NCBI GenBank assembly: GCA_900546835.1
Contig: UREH01000088.1
Location: forward strand, 1 to 9,743
Length of the DNA: 9,743 bases
From: an uncultured Porphyromonadaceae bacterium
GTDB taxonomy: Bacteria; Bacteroidota; Bacteroidia; Bacteroidales; Muribaculaceae
Reading direction: 5' to 3'
The notes under the pieces were generated by a model that was not told the DNA's origin, made no database searches, and saw only the letters and a program-made list of their open reading frames with translations. Each line of letters opens with the position of its first letter. Within the stretch, counting starts at the first letter, position 1. Below, in pieces: positions 1-6,938 of the stretch. Both the position numbers and the translations under genes were made by a program.

Positions 1-17
1 ATGTGTATAAGAGACAG
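1..17 (+). other. Residual Nextera/Tn5 mosaic-end adapter (artefact)
   Basis: The window opens with ATGTGTATAAGAGACAG. This is identical to the last 17 bases of the 19-bp Tn5 mosaic end used in Nextera tagmentation libraries. Native sequence is assumed to start at base 18. The match is far too long and too precisely placed at the edge to be chance. It should be trimmed, and it implies that the contig really ends here rather than the window being cut from a longer contig. Confidence 0.95.
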
Positions 18-110
18 GCTCTTCACCTCAAACCATAAAAAACACCTCGTTAACACAAATTAACCATGCGGGCGGGTAATTGGTAATAATCAGATCAGGA
101 AAGTATAAAA

Positions 111-118
111 TAATTTTG
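111..118 (+). promoter_or_regulatory. Probable Bacteroidota -7 promoter box upstream of the first acyltransferase gene
   Basis: TAATTTTG matches the TAnnTTTG -7 consensus of Bacteroidota housekeeping promoters exactly. It lies in the AT-rich non-coding stretch 18-149, giving a predicted 5' leader of roughly 25-30 nt before the ATG at 150. No TTTG is found at the expected 19-21 bp upstream (bases 86-91 read ATAATC), so the -33 element is weak or absent. The rest of 18-149 holds no open frame of note. A small inverted repeat, GTTAA (49-53) with TTAAC (60-64), might be an operator, but it is too short to call. Confidence 0.4.
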
Positions 119-149
119 ACCAGTTACTTACTTAAATAATTATAGATAA

Positions 150-854
150 ATGAGCGTAATAGACATCATATTGAGCGTGTTGGTAGGCTTTATATATGCA
201 AAATGGATTGCTCTGATTGTCTTGTTGCCGTTTATGGCTATCGACGGGCATAACCGCAGCAGGTCGACGGGGCTGAAGTTGCTTTCTGCGCCATATCTTA
301 TCGTAAACAAGTTGACAAGAGGCGGCTGGATGCGCTACGCTCTATATCAGGTGGGGCTGCTGCCGTCGGTCGGGTTGCGAATGTGGATATACAGCTGTCT
401 CGGAGCGAGAATAGGGAAGTATGCGATCGTTCATTTCCGCACGGAAATCCGCGAGCCGAACCGTCTGACCATCGGGCGCGGAAGTATCATCGGCGACAAT
501 GCGCTTCTTGACGCGAGAAATGGGCTGACGCTGGGCAATAACGTAAATCTGTCGAGCAATGTGTCAATCTATACGCTTCAGCACGACCATCGTGATCCGG
601 AGTTCGGGTGCTATGAAAACCAACCCGGGAAAAAACTCTCGGTTGAAGTAGACGACAGAGTATGGATTGGTTCTAACGTAACCGTTTTGCCCGGGGTCCA
701 TATAGGGGAAGGGGCGGTATGCTGCGCCGGATGTGTGGTTACCAAGGATGTGGAGCCATATGCAATTGTGGCAGGCATACCGGCCCGGAAGGTAGGCGAG
801 CGAACCCGCGATTTGACATATGAACTCCGCGAGCATTCGTGCGCCTTCTATTGA
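150..854 (+). CDS. Membrane-anchored hexapeptide-repeat acyltransferase (left-handed beta-helix, WcaF/CysE-like fold)
   Basis: This 234-residue protein probably transfers an acetyl (or other acyl) group from acyl-CoA to a sugar of the surface polysaccharide. Residues 5-30 are strongly hydrophobic and look like one membrane helix. Residues 85-210 contain the isoleucine/valine-spaced hexapeptide repeats of a left-handed beta-helix (for example IGRGSIIGDNALL near 108-120). The candidate catalytic histidines are in LQHDHRD (H145, H147), and the coil end has VWIGSNVTVLPGV (171-183) and the usual IPARKVG tail motif. The ATG at 150 follows an in-frame TAA directly (147-149), so no upstream start is possible in this frame. 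It is the first gene of the locus in the window and is separated from the Wza-like gene by 167 bp. The acyl donor and target sugar cannot be read from sequence. The fold assignment is firm. Confidence 0.85.
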   Translation: MSVIDIILSVLVGFIYAKWIALIVLLPFMAIDGHNRSRSTGLKLLSAPYLIVNKLTRGGWMRYALYQVGLLPSVGLRMWIYSCLGARIGKYAIVHFRTEIREPNRLTIGRGSIIGDNALLDARNGLTLGNNVNLSSNVSIYTLQHDHRDPEFGCYENQPGKKLSVEVDDRVWIGSNVTVLPGVHIGEGAVCCAGCVVTKDVEPYAIVAGIPARKVGERTRDLTYELREHSCAFY

Positions 855-856
855 GT

Positions 857-876
857 CGCGATAGAACGCGATAGAA
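857..876 (+). repeat. Tandem 10-bp duplication CGCGATAGAA x2
   Basis: Two perfect, directly adjacent copies of CGCGATAGAA (857-866 and 867-876) sit two bases after the stop codon of the first acyltransferase. No function is assigned. A replication-slippage duplication is the simplest explanation. Confidence 0.6.
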
Positions 877-929
877 TTAAAAAAAATCATAATAAAGGGG
901 CTGTTTTTGCGTTATATTGTTGTTCAGGG

Positions 930-952
930 TGGCTGCACGACTCATGCAGCCA
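930..952 (+). other. Hairpin in the leader upstream of the Wza-like gene
   Basis: TGGCTGCA (930-937) is perfectly complementary to TGCAGCCA (945-952) around a 7-nt loop, giving an 8-bp stem that two G-T pairs could extend. It lies 70 bp before the ATG of the Wza-like gene and 76 bp after the preceding stop. No T-run follows, so it does not look like a classical intrinsic terminator. A leader RNA structure, a processing site or a protein-binding palindrome are all possible. The rest of the 855-1021 gap has only a poor promoter match (TATTGTTG at 915-922 without a spaced TTTG). Confidence 0.45.
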
Positions 953-1021
953 TTGTTGCCGTATCACTGCATCCCTGAGCCGCCTGCCATCAGAAATTGC
1001 AAAAAAAATACTCGACATCAC

Positions 1022-1825
1022 ATGAAAACTACGGCCAAAGCTCTTCTTTTTGCAGCTGTAACTCTTACATTCACTGCCTGTTCGTCAAAGAAGGCCTCAC
1101 TGACCTATTTCGAGGATCTGAAAGCCACCGACGGGGTTGTCGACGTGCAGCCCTACACTCCGGTAATCCAGCCCGACGACGAACTTTTCATCTCCGTAAG
1201 CTCAACGATTCCTGCCGCCACGGCCGCCTACAATCTCAACGTCAGCAATCCCGCCTCGGGCAACGAGATGGGCAAGACGACCTCTCCTCAACACATAACG
1301 TATCTGGTAAACTCGGCCGGCGACATCACTATGCCGGTGCTTGGTAAAATCCACGTGGCCGGTCTCACCACCGCACAGCTGACCGACGAGCTGACGCGGA
1401 TGATCTCGAAGGACGTGACCGACCCCGTAGTGACAGTGCGCCTGCGCAATTTTTCGGTCAACGTGATGGGCGAGGTCAACAGTCCGGGCATCAAGGGCGT
1501 GGGCGGCGAGCGTTGCTCGATTCTCGACGCCATAGCTGCCGCGGGCGACTTGACGCCCTACGGCAACCGCAACGACGTGCTCCTGATTCGCGAGAACAAC
1601 GGCAAGCGCGAGTATCACCGCCTGAACCTCAACGACGCCTCGCTGCTCTCGTCGCCATATTTCTATCTTCAGCAGAACGACGTGGTGTTGGTGACGCCCA
1701 ACGATATTCGGCAGGACAACGCGAAATACAATCAGTTCAACAGCTACAAGCTTTCGGTGATTTCCACAATAGTAAGCAGCTGCTCAATCATCGCCTCGCT
1801 AATAATTGCACTCACCGTAAAATAA
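1022..1825 (+). CDS. Wza-like outer-membrane polysaccharide export lipoprotein (Poly_export + SLBB domains)
   Basis: This 267-residue protein is predicted to form the periplasmic/outer-membrane export channel for the polysaccharide. The open frame extends upstream to a TTG at 917, but the ATG at 1022 is chosen because it gives a textbook lipoprotein signal peptide: K2/K6, a hydrophobic core 7-19 and the lipobox FTAC with C20 as the lipidated residue. Residues about 45-140 match the polysaccharide biosynthesis/export domain (PDDELFISVS at 51-60; MPVLGKIHVAGLT at 104-116). Residues about 143-195 match an SLBB domain (VMGEVNSPG at 148-156, then ILDAIAAAGDLTPYG). A hydrophobic helix at 243-264 near the C terminus is typical of Bacteroidetes members and may span the outer membrane, as the Wza C-terminal helix does. 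The gene lies 13 bp upstream of the chain-length gene, as expected for a wza-wzc pair in one operon. Confidence 0.92.
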   Translation: MKTTAKALLFAAVTLTFTACSSKKASLTYFEDLKATDGVVDVQPYTPVIQPDDELFISVSSTIPAATAAYNLNVSNPASGNEMGKTTSPQHITYLVNSAGDITMPVLGKIHVAGLTTAQLTDELTRMISKDVTDPVVTVRLRNFSVNVMGEVNSPGIKGVGGERCSILDAIAAAGDLTPYGNRNDVLLIRENNGKREYHRLNLNDASLLSSPYFYLQQNDVVLVTPNDIRQDNAKYNQFNSYKLSVISTIVSSCSIIASLIIALTVK

Positions 1826-1838
1826 TACCGACACTGAT

Positions 1839-3443
1839 ATGGCTACTGAAAATTCCGCAAAATCTCTCGGCAATCTTGCCGTCAACTGGAAGAAAGTTTT
1901 CGCCCAGTGCGTTGCCCACTGGTGGTGGTTCGCCATCTCGGTGTGTGTGTTCGTCGGCCTTGCTTTCACCTACACGAAAATCAGGAACCAGTATTTCCTT
2001 ACGACCTCAAGTATCCTTGTGGCCGACGATGCGAGCGTAAAGAAATCGGGAGTTCTGTCGCTGGCCAAGAGCTTCGACCTCGGGGGCGCTTTGGGCGGTA
2101 CGTCGTCGGTCTACAACGAGATGAGCGTGCTGGGCTCCTACAGCGTGATGCGCAGCACTGTAAAAGATCTCGGCCTTAACGAAATATACCAAGGGCGGAA
2201 ATACCTGATAAAGAAGATACCCTACTCGCCGGAGAGCACTCCTGTAAGAGTCTCGTGCGCCCCTGAAATTCCCGATACGCTTTTCAGCGCCATCGTATTC
2301 AAAGTGAAGGTCGGGAAGGACGGCCTTGCCTCGGTAAATGCGAAAGTCGGGAAGAAAAAAATTGCCGATGTGGAGGGGAAACAGCTCCCCGTCAACCTGC
2401 ATACCTCATGGGGCGATTTCACGCTCGAGCCGACCGCATATCTGCCCAAAGGGAAGAACACCAACCTGACCATAACCTATCTGGGCTACGGAACGGCTGC
2501 CGAACTTTATCAGAAGCTCATCCAGACAGCCATGCCCAACCGAAAGTCTGACCTGCTGACGCTCAGCTACGCGACGGCATCGCCGTTTTTCGGCGTAAAG
2601 GTGCTCGACGACGTTATCAAGAACTACAACCTCACCGGCATAAACCAGCAGCGCACTACGTCGAACCGCACCCTGCGCTTTCTCAACCAGTCGCTCGACT
2701 CGCTGACTGCCAATCTCACCACGCTGGAGATTCAGCTCGAAGGCTATAAGCGCAGCCTGAAGGTGGCCGACGTGGAAGCCTCGGCCAAATTCGCAATCGC
2801 CCGTCAGCAGGGGCTGAAAAAAACTCTCATCCAGGCAGAAACGGAAATGGACGTAATGAGGCTCGTAAAAACGTTCATCACCAATCCGGAAAACAACAAC
2901 TCGCTGATTCCCGCCGTAAGCGGCGGCCCGGAGGCTGACGCGATTGCAGCTTACAACCAGACAGTGCTCGAACGTATGAAACTGGAGTCGACGGCCAAGC
3001 AGAGCAACGTCGCCCTGCGTCTGATCGACGAGCAGCTTGCCACGATGCGCGCCCACATCAACTCCTCGGTCGACAAGGCCATGCAGACCGCCCAACTGCG
3101 CCTCAACGAACTTCGCCAGCAGGCCGGACAGGCCAACGCCGTAATCGGCGAAATGCCAGCCACGGAACGTGAGTATATTGCCATGAAGCGCCGCCAGGAG
3201 GTGGAGGAGCAGCTTTACCTCTATCTGCTCAAGCAGCAGCACGAAACGTCGATGAGCCTTGCCAACGTCCAGCCGCGCGGCGTGGTGATTGACGCCCCCC
3301 ATGTGATTACCGAGCCGCTTGGCATTTCCAACCGCAATGCCCTGCTCATAGCATTCTTTTTCGGAATGCTTCTTCCCTTCGGGTTCTTTACGATCAAAGA
3401 CCGCATCCGGAATACTTCCGAAGCAGCGTCTGCCAACGCCTGA
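1839..3443 (+). CDS. Wzz/Wzc-like chain-length determinant (polysaccharide co-polymerase), no kinase domain
   Basis: This 534-residue inner-membrane protein is predicted to control chain length and couple polymerisation to export through the Wza-like protein. It has the standard layout: TM1 at about 28-47, a large periplasmic region with helical, probably coiled-coil stretches (roughly 265-430, rich in L/Q/E/R), a GNVR-like segment at 439-470 (MPATEREYIAMKRRQ and then EEQLYLYLLKQQHE), and TM2 at about 501-519. Only 15 residues follow TM2, so the cytoplasmic BY-kinase domain (Walker A, Walker B and tyrosine cluster) found in many Bacteroidetes Wzc proteins is absent. No separate kinase gene is visible either. 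The ATG at 1839 is the first start after the stop of the Wza-like gene. The missing kinase could be encoded to the left of the window, or the protein may work without one, like Wzz. Confidence 0.9.
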   Translation: MATENSAKSLGNLAVNWKKVFAQCVAHWWWFAISVCVFVGLAFTYTKIRNQYFLTTSSILVADDASVKKSGVLSLAKSFDLGGALGGTSSVYNEMSVLGSYSVMRSTVKDLGLNEIYQGRKYLIKKIPYSPESTPVRVSCAPEIPDTLFSAIVFKVKVGKDGLASVNAKVGKKKIADVEGKQLPVNLHTSWGDFTLEPTAYLPKGKNTNLTITYLGYGTAAELYQKLIQTAMPNRKSDLLTLSYATASPFFGVKVLDDVIKNYNLTGINQQRTTSNRTLRFLNQSLDSLTANLTTLEIQLEGYKRSLKVADVEASAKFAIARQQGLKKTLIQAETEMDVMRLVKTFITNPENNNSLIPAVSGGPEADAIAAYNQTVLERMKLESTAKQSNVALRLIDEQLATMRAHINSSVDKAMQTAQLRLNELRQQAGQANAVIGEMPATEREYIAMKRRQEVEEQLYLYLLKQQHETSMSLANVQPRGVVIDAPHVITEPLGISNRNALLIAFFFGMLLPFGFFTIKDRIRNTSEAASANA

Positions 3444-3470
3444 TTGCTGCCACCCACACGCCTCTGCCGA

Positions 3471-4670
3471 ATGTATTACCTGATATACATATTCGCTTTT
3501 TTTGCCGTCGTCGGGTTCTTCAACTATCACCAGATGCTGAGCGATCAGGTCGTAAAAGCAATCTTTTATGCCGTATCGCTCGTTGCGCTGGTGCTTGCCG
3601 TGACCGACAACCGCTCGAAGATAGCGAGGACGGGGTATCCGGCCGAAGCCTACTGGACGCTCATGGTGATGATTTGCCTTTCGCCTGTGATGGCGGGCAT
3701 ATTCCACGGGCAGGACCTTGTCAGTTCGGTAATTACGACTCTCCCGATGTTTTTTGCATACAGTTGGTTCTACATTCTTCTGAAGTTCGAACTGCCGGAG
3801 AGGAAAATTCTTATGGTAATGGCTGTGGGGTGCGCGCTCGCCATCCCCGTCTACCTGATGAATTTCCGAGCATTCCCGGGAGCGGCATTCGGAGAACTCC
3901 CCAACGGCGGCTCGCGCGGCATACCCCGAATCGTCGTTACGTTTATCGAGCTGTTCCCGCTGCTGCTGTTCTACGCCATCAACAAGTGGTCGCTCTCGCG
4001 CAAATGGTGGTGGATTTTGGTGATGGCTGTATGTGTTGTAATGATTGTGGCGAGCGTAATCAGGCAGGTTATTTTCGTGTCGGCTCTGCTCGCAGGAATA
4101 TTTCTGTTCAGGGTGATGAACTGGAAACAGCGCCTCATTTTTCTTCTGCCGATTGCTGTTGCTATAGCCATCATAGCCCCGCGACTTTCGATTTTCCAGG
4201 CTATCGACGACCTTAACGAACTTCAGGCGGACAGTAACAGCGAAAGTTCGGAAGACATCCGAATCCAGGCCTGGCGCTTCTATACCTATGAGTACAACCC
4301 CAACATCGGCACTATGATTCTGGGCAACGGCATCCCGGCCCTCGACAAGACCCGCTACGGAATAGAATACTCGACTGCCACGGCCGCCTCGAAATGCTAT
4401 GAGGGCGACGTGGGCTGGGCCGGATTTTTCTTTTACTTCGGGCTTATAGCTACAGTAGCACTCTTCATGCTGATGTGGAAAACTCTCACCCACCGCAAGC
4501 CGCCCGAAAGAGAGTATATCAACTACTGGATTCTGTTTATAATGATTACCGCCGTGGCATCAGGCCCGATTCTGTATACGTTTCAGATATTCAATGTCGT
4601 CACCGTATTATATCTAGCATATGCCCCGGTCGCTGAAAGCGGCAATCCTCAACCACCCTTCCCGGCATAA
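3471..4670 (+). CDS. Wzy-like polysaccharide polymerase (O-antigen polymerase/ligase superfamily)
   Basis: This 399-residue polytopic membrane protein has about ten or eleven hydrophobic segments (for example 3-17, 27-45, 61-77, 88-105, 111-130, 155-171, 180-215, 221-238, 317-336, 352-385). It also has one large extracytoplasmic loop at about 240-316 ending in EGDVGWAGFFFYFG, the kind of loop and G-W-rich motif seen in Wzy polymerases. Arginines in loops (R149, R152, R198) would suit binding of anionic lipid-linked substrate. The HNxYL-type motif of WaaL ligases is not seen, so polymerase is preferred. These proteins share little sequence, so the call rests on topology and on its position just after the chain-length gene. 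The ATG at 3471 is preferred to a TTG at 3444 because it starts directly at TM1. The gap to the preceding stop is 27 bp. Confidence 0.75.
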   Translation: MYYLIYIFAFFAVVGFFNYHQMLSDQVVKAIFYAVSLVALVLAVTDNRSKIARTGYPAEAYWTLMVMICLSPVMAGIFHGQDLVSSVITTLPMFFAYSWFYILLKFELPERKILMVMAVGCALAIPVYLMNFRAFPGAAFGELPNGGSRGIPRIVVTFIELFPLLLFYAINKWSLSRKWWWILVMAVCVVMIVASVIRQVIFVSALLAGIFLFRVMNWKQRLIFLLPIAVAIAIIAPRLSIFQAIDDLNELQADSNSESSEDIRIQAWRFYTYEYNPNIGTMILGNGIPALDKTRYGIEYSTATAASKCYEGDVGWAGFFFYFGLIATVALFMLMWKTLTHRKPPEREYINYWILFIMITAVASGPILYTFQIFNVVTVLYLAYAPVAESGNPQPPFPA

Positions 4671-4687
4671 AGGCCACTGATTTGCCC

Positions 4688-5428
4688 ATGATACCCAAGA
4701 TAATACACTATTGCTGGCTGAGCGACGACCCGTTTCCTCCCAAGATACAGCGCTGCATTGATTCCTGGAAAAAAGCACTTCCGGACTATGAACTGCGTCT
4801 ATGGAATTTCGAGCGTCTGGGCGACAACTGTCCCGACTGGGTCCGCGAGGCGTTCGACAACCGCCAGTATGCCTTCGCGGCCGACTGGGTGCGCGCCTAC
4901 GCCCTGTATACCGAAGGTGGAATTTATCTGGATTCCGACGTCGAGGTGCTACGCAATTTCGATGAGTTTCTGCATCTGCCTTATTTTTTGTGCCGCGAGT
5001 CGGGAGGATGGTCGGTAGAGGCAGCCTGCATGGGCTCACAAAAGGAGACGCTGCTGTTTAAAGAAGTGCTCCGCCACTACGACGGTCGTCATTTCGTACG
5101 TCCCGACGGCACATTCGACCGCCTTACAATGCCCGAAATCTTCACTGAGATAATCGACCGCAATTTCCTGCTCGTCGACATTCCCGACATCTCGCAATTC
5201 GATCAGGCGTCCGAAAAAATATGCGTGTTGCCCTCCGAATATTTCTCACCCCTTCACACCGTGACGCTACAGCTTAACGTCACTCCACGTACGGTAGCCA
5301 TCCATCATTTTGCCGGGAGCTGGATGCCGCGCAGCTGGCGCATGAAAAAATCGTTGCAGCGACTGCTGGGAGCCAGAGCCACCCGCACAATTCAGAAGCT
5401 GAAAGCCGCGGTTACCGGTGCATGGTAA
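4688..5428 (+). CDS. GT32-type glycosyltransferase (capsular polysaccharide synthesis, DXD sugar-binding motif)
   Basis: This 246-residue enzyme should transfer a sugar from a nucleotide-sugar donor in the cytoplasm. The start MIPKIIHYCWL is the characteristic N terminus of bacterial GT32/Och1-like transferases and supports the ATG at 4688 over the TTG at 4682. The segment from 64 to 88 carries the family core: AFAADWVRAYALY, then the GG-IYLDSDVEVL strand with the metal/nucleotide-binding D82-S83-D84. A C-terminal VAIHHFAGSW motif is also typical. The length is normal and no membrane segment is seen. It lies 17 bp after the Wzy-like gene. The donor sugar and linkage cannot be deduced. Confidence 0.88.
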   Translation: MIPKIIHYCWLSDDPFPPKIQRCIDSWKKALPDYELRLWNFERLGDNCPDWVREAFDNRQYAFAADWVRAYALYTEGGIYLDSDVEVLRNFDEFLHLPYFLCRESGGWSVEAACMGSQKETLLFKEVLRHYDGRHFVRPDGTFDRLTMPEIFTEIIDRNFLLVDIPDISQFDQASEKICVLPSEYFSPLHTVTLQLNVTPRTVAIHHFAGSWMPRSWRMKKSLQRLLGARATRTIQKLKAAVTGAW

Positions 5429-5472
5429 AAGGGCGCCGATTCTAACAATTCACAAAAACCGGTGCAAAACAA

Positions 5473-6000
5473 ATGAAAAAGCTTTATCTTCTGATATATT
5501 ATGGATTCGCCACCCACCTTCCGGGATCGTATATGCCCGTGGTCGGCCGCATGTCGAACGCCATAAGGGTGTTTTGCGCAAAACGCATCTTCAAGAAATG
5601 CGGCAAAATCACCACCATCGACCGCCATGCATACTTCGGCAACGGCTCGGAGATTGAAATAGGCGACTACAGCGGCATCGGCGAGAATTGCGTCGTTCCT
5701 CACAACACCCGCATAGGCCGCTACGTCATGATGGCTCCCGAAGTCCATATAGTTGCCAACAACCACAAATTCGCAGATACAAGCATCCCGATGTGTTTCC
5801 AGAAGGCGGAGCAGACCCATCTGCCCACAACCATCGGCGACGACTGCTGGATAGGCGTCCGCAGCATACTTACCCCGGGCCACACCATTGGCCAGGGAAG
5901 TATCATCGCCGCCGGATCGGTTGTGACACACGATGTGCAACCCTATACTATAGTAGGGGGCAACCCGGCAAAACCCATACGAAGCCGCTTTGGCCGTTAG
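5473..6000 (+). CDS. Hexapeptide-repeat O-acetyltransferase (maltose/galactoside/colanic acid acetyltransferase-like)
   Basis: This 175-residue protein is a probable acetyl-CoA-dependent sugar O-acetyltransferase that modifies the repeat unit. Residues about 45-165 form left-handed beta-helix hexapeptide repeats (GNGSEIEIGDYSGIGENC and following). The probable catalytic histidine is H98 in VANNHKF. The coil end carries GDDCWIGVRSILTPG (122-136), and the C-terminal motif GGNPAKPI (162-169) is typical of the family. Unlike the acyltransferase at 150-854 it has no clear membrane anchor; residues 3-30 are only moderately hydrophobic. The ATG at 5473 follows an A-rich leader (ACAAAACAA-like) in place of a Shine-Dalgarno sequence. 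The 44-bp gap upstream holds no obvious promoter. The last codons contain the -33 element of the next promoter. Confidence 0.88.
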   Translation: MKKLYLLIYYGFATHLPGSYMPVVGRMSNAIRVFCAKRIFKKCGKITTIDRHAYFGNGSEIEIGDYSGIGENCVVPHNTRIGRYVMMAPEVHIVANNHKFADTSIPMCFQKAEQTHLPTTIGDDCWIGVRSILTPGHTIGQGSIIAAGSVVTHDVQPYTIVGGNPAKPIRSRFGR

Positions 6001-6020
6001 AAAGTATTTTGCTACCTTTG
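5989..6020 (+). promoter_or_regulatory. Bacteroidota-type promoter driving the DUF6492-like/GT4/GT26 genes
   Basis: TTTG (5989-5992) is followed after exactly 20 bp by TACCTTTG (6013-6020). This is a full match to the Bacteroidota consensus TTTG-N19-21-TAnnTTTG. The -33 element lies inside the last codons of the upstream acetyltransferase gene. Transcription should begin within a few bases of 6023-6027, practically on the ATG at 6027, so the mRNA would be leaderless or have a leader of only a few nucleotides. Confidence 0.75.
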
Positions 6021-6026
6021 TAAACC

Positions 6027-6938
6027 ATGAAACACATCGCATTTGTCACACAATCCTACAAAACTGATTTCGACGAGTGCCGGCTGCTATGCGAAAGCAT
6101 CGACAGATTTGCCCCTGATATCGATCACTTCATTTTCGTGAACGACGAAGACGAGGCTATGTTCGCACGGCTTTGCTACGGCCGTCACCGCGTGGCCCGC
6201 AAAGGTACGCTTCTGCCGCGCGGTTTTGTGCGTGTGCCATGGAAAATCGCCGGCCACCACTTCCACATCAGCCCGTTTACACTTCCGGTGCGCGAATGGA
6301 TTGTGCAGCAGATCTGCAAGCTTGCCGTATTCGAGCATATCGGGCCGGACTACGATGCCGTGTTTCATATCGATTCTGAGATAGCGTTCATGCGCCCGTT
6401 TGACATCCGCCGATGGGTGAACTCCGACGGCCGCTACATGATGTATCGCGTAGACAATACCGGCGAGCCGAGCCACGACGAATATTGCGATGCCGCGGAG
6501 AAACTGCTCCCGATAGAAAAAGGCGCCGCGGAAACAAGGCGCTACAACTATATGTGTCAGCCTACATGTTTTGAGCGCGAAAACCTCACGGCCATGCTTA
6601 CCGACATCTCCCGTCGCGCGCCTTTTGGCAACTGGAAACTTGCGCTGGCCAACACATACCGCTTCAGCGAATACTACCTTTACGACATCTACACCGACCG
6701 GGTGCTGGGTGGCCGCAACCACTTCCACATCGCAAAGCGTCCGTTTCCGGTTGTCGACATCTCGCTTTTCAGCGATTCGGCAAGTCTCGGGCAGGCAATC
6801 GGCAGGGCGACGGAGCAGCCTGAGGTGGAAGGCATATGTCTGCAGAAACGCGACCGCAAGAATCTTTCCGACACCTATCTCCAGTTCTCCGAAATAGAAG
6901 CTACCGTAAAGCGACTCTGGAATGGCCAAACTGATTGA
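6027..6938 (+). CDS. DUF6492-like putative glycosyltransferase (GT-A fold, DXE motif)
   Basis: This 303-residue cytoplasmic protein is probably a sugar transferase, but it belongs to a poorly described family. The N terminus KHIAFVTQSYKTDFDECRLL is followed by FIFVNDED (36-43), resembling the nucleotide-binding start of a GT-A fold. VFHIDSEIAFMRPF (112-125) gives a D116-S117-E118 motif at the place where GT-A enzymes carry the metal-binding DXD. An aromatic and histidine-rich middle (GHHFHISPF, 76-84) and the segment after 190 fit the family pattern as I remember it. The ATG at 6027 is the only sensible start, since the next methionine is at residue 45, past the first strand. It follows the promoter box by 6 nt. 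The 3' end overlaps the GT4 gene by 17 nt. The membership in DUF6492 is from memory of the family pattern; the transferase role is inferred. Confidence 0.7.
   Translation: MKHIAFVTQSYKTDFDECRLLCESIDRFAPDIDHFIFVNDEDEAMFARLCYGRHRVARKGTLLPRGFVRVPWKIAGHHFHISPFTLPVREWIVQQICKLAVFEHIGPDYDAVFHIDSEIAFMRPFDIRRWVNSDGRYMMYRVDNTGEPSHDEYCDAAEKLLPIEKGAAETRRYNYMCQPTCFERENLTAMLTDISRRAPFGNWKLALANTYRFSEYYLYDIYTDRVLGGRNHFHIAKRPFPVVDISLFSDSASLGQAIGRATEQPEVEGICLQKRDRKNLSDTYLQFSEIEATVKRLWNGQTD

Noticed and set aside
917..1021. N-terminal extension of the Wza-like protein from a TTG at 917
   Set aside because: The extension would bury the lipoprotein signal peptide 35 residues inside the protein; the ATG at 1022 gives a proper signal sequence and lipobox.
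2406..4493. A 695-codon open frame on the minus strand opposite the chain-length and polymerase genes
   Set aside because: Its codons lie exactly opposite the sense codons of both genes, so antisense stops would need TTA, CTA or TCA sense codons, which are avoided here. The protein has no recognisable motifs and mixes hydrophilic residues in a shadow-like way, while both sense genes have clear family features.
3471..4670. O-antigen ligase (WaaL) as an identity for the polytopic membrane protein
   Set aside because: The ligase-type HNxYL motif is not seen and the gene lies directly after a chain-length gene in an export operon, so a polymerase is more likely, though the superfamily is shared.
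5414..5466. Repeated ACCGGTGCA at 5414-5422 and 5458-5466
   Set aside because: Only 9 bp, one copy is inside coding sequence, and no mobile-element or site-specific recombination features are nearby; chance is likely.
5571..5584. 14-bp perfect palindrome GTTTTGCGCAAAAC
   Set aside because: It lies within conserved coding sequence of the second acyltransferase, and about one such palindrome is expected by chance in a window of this size.
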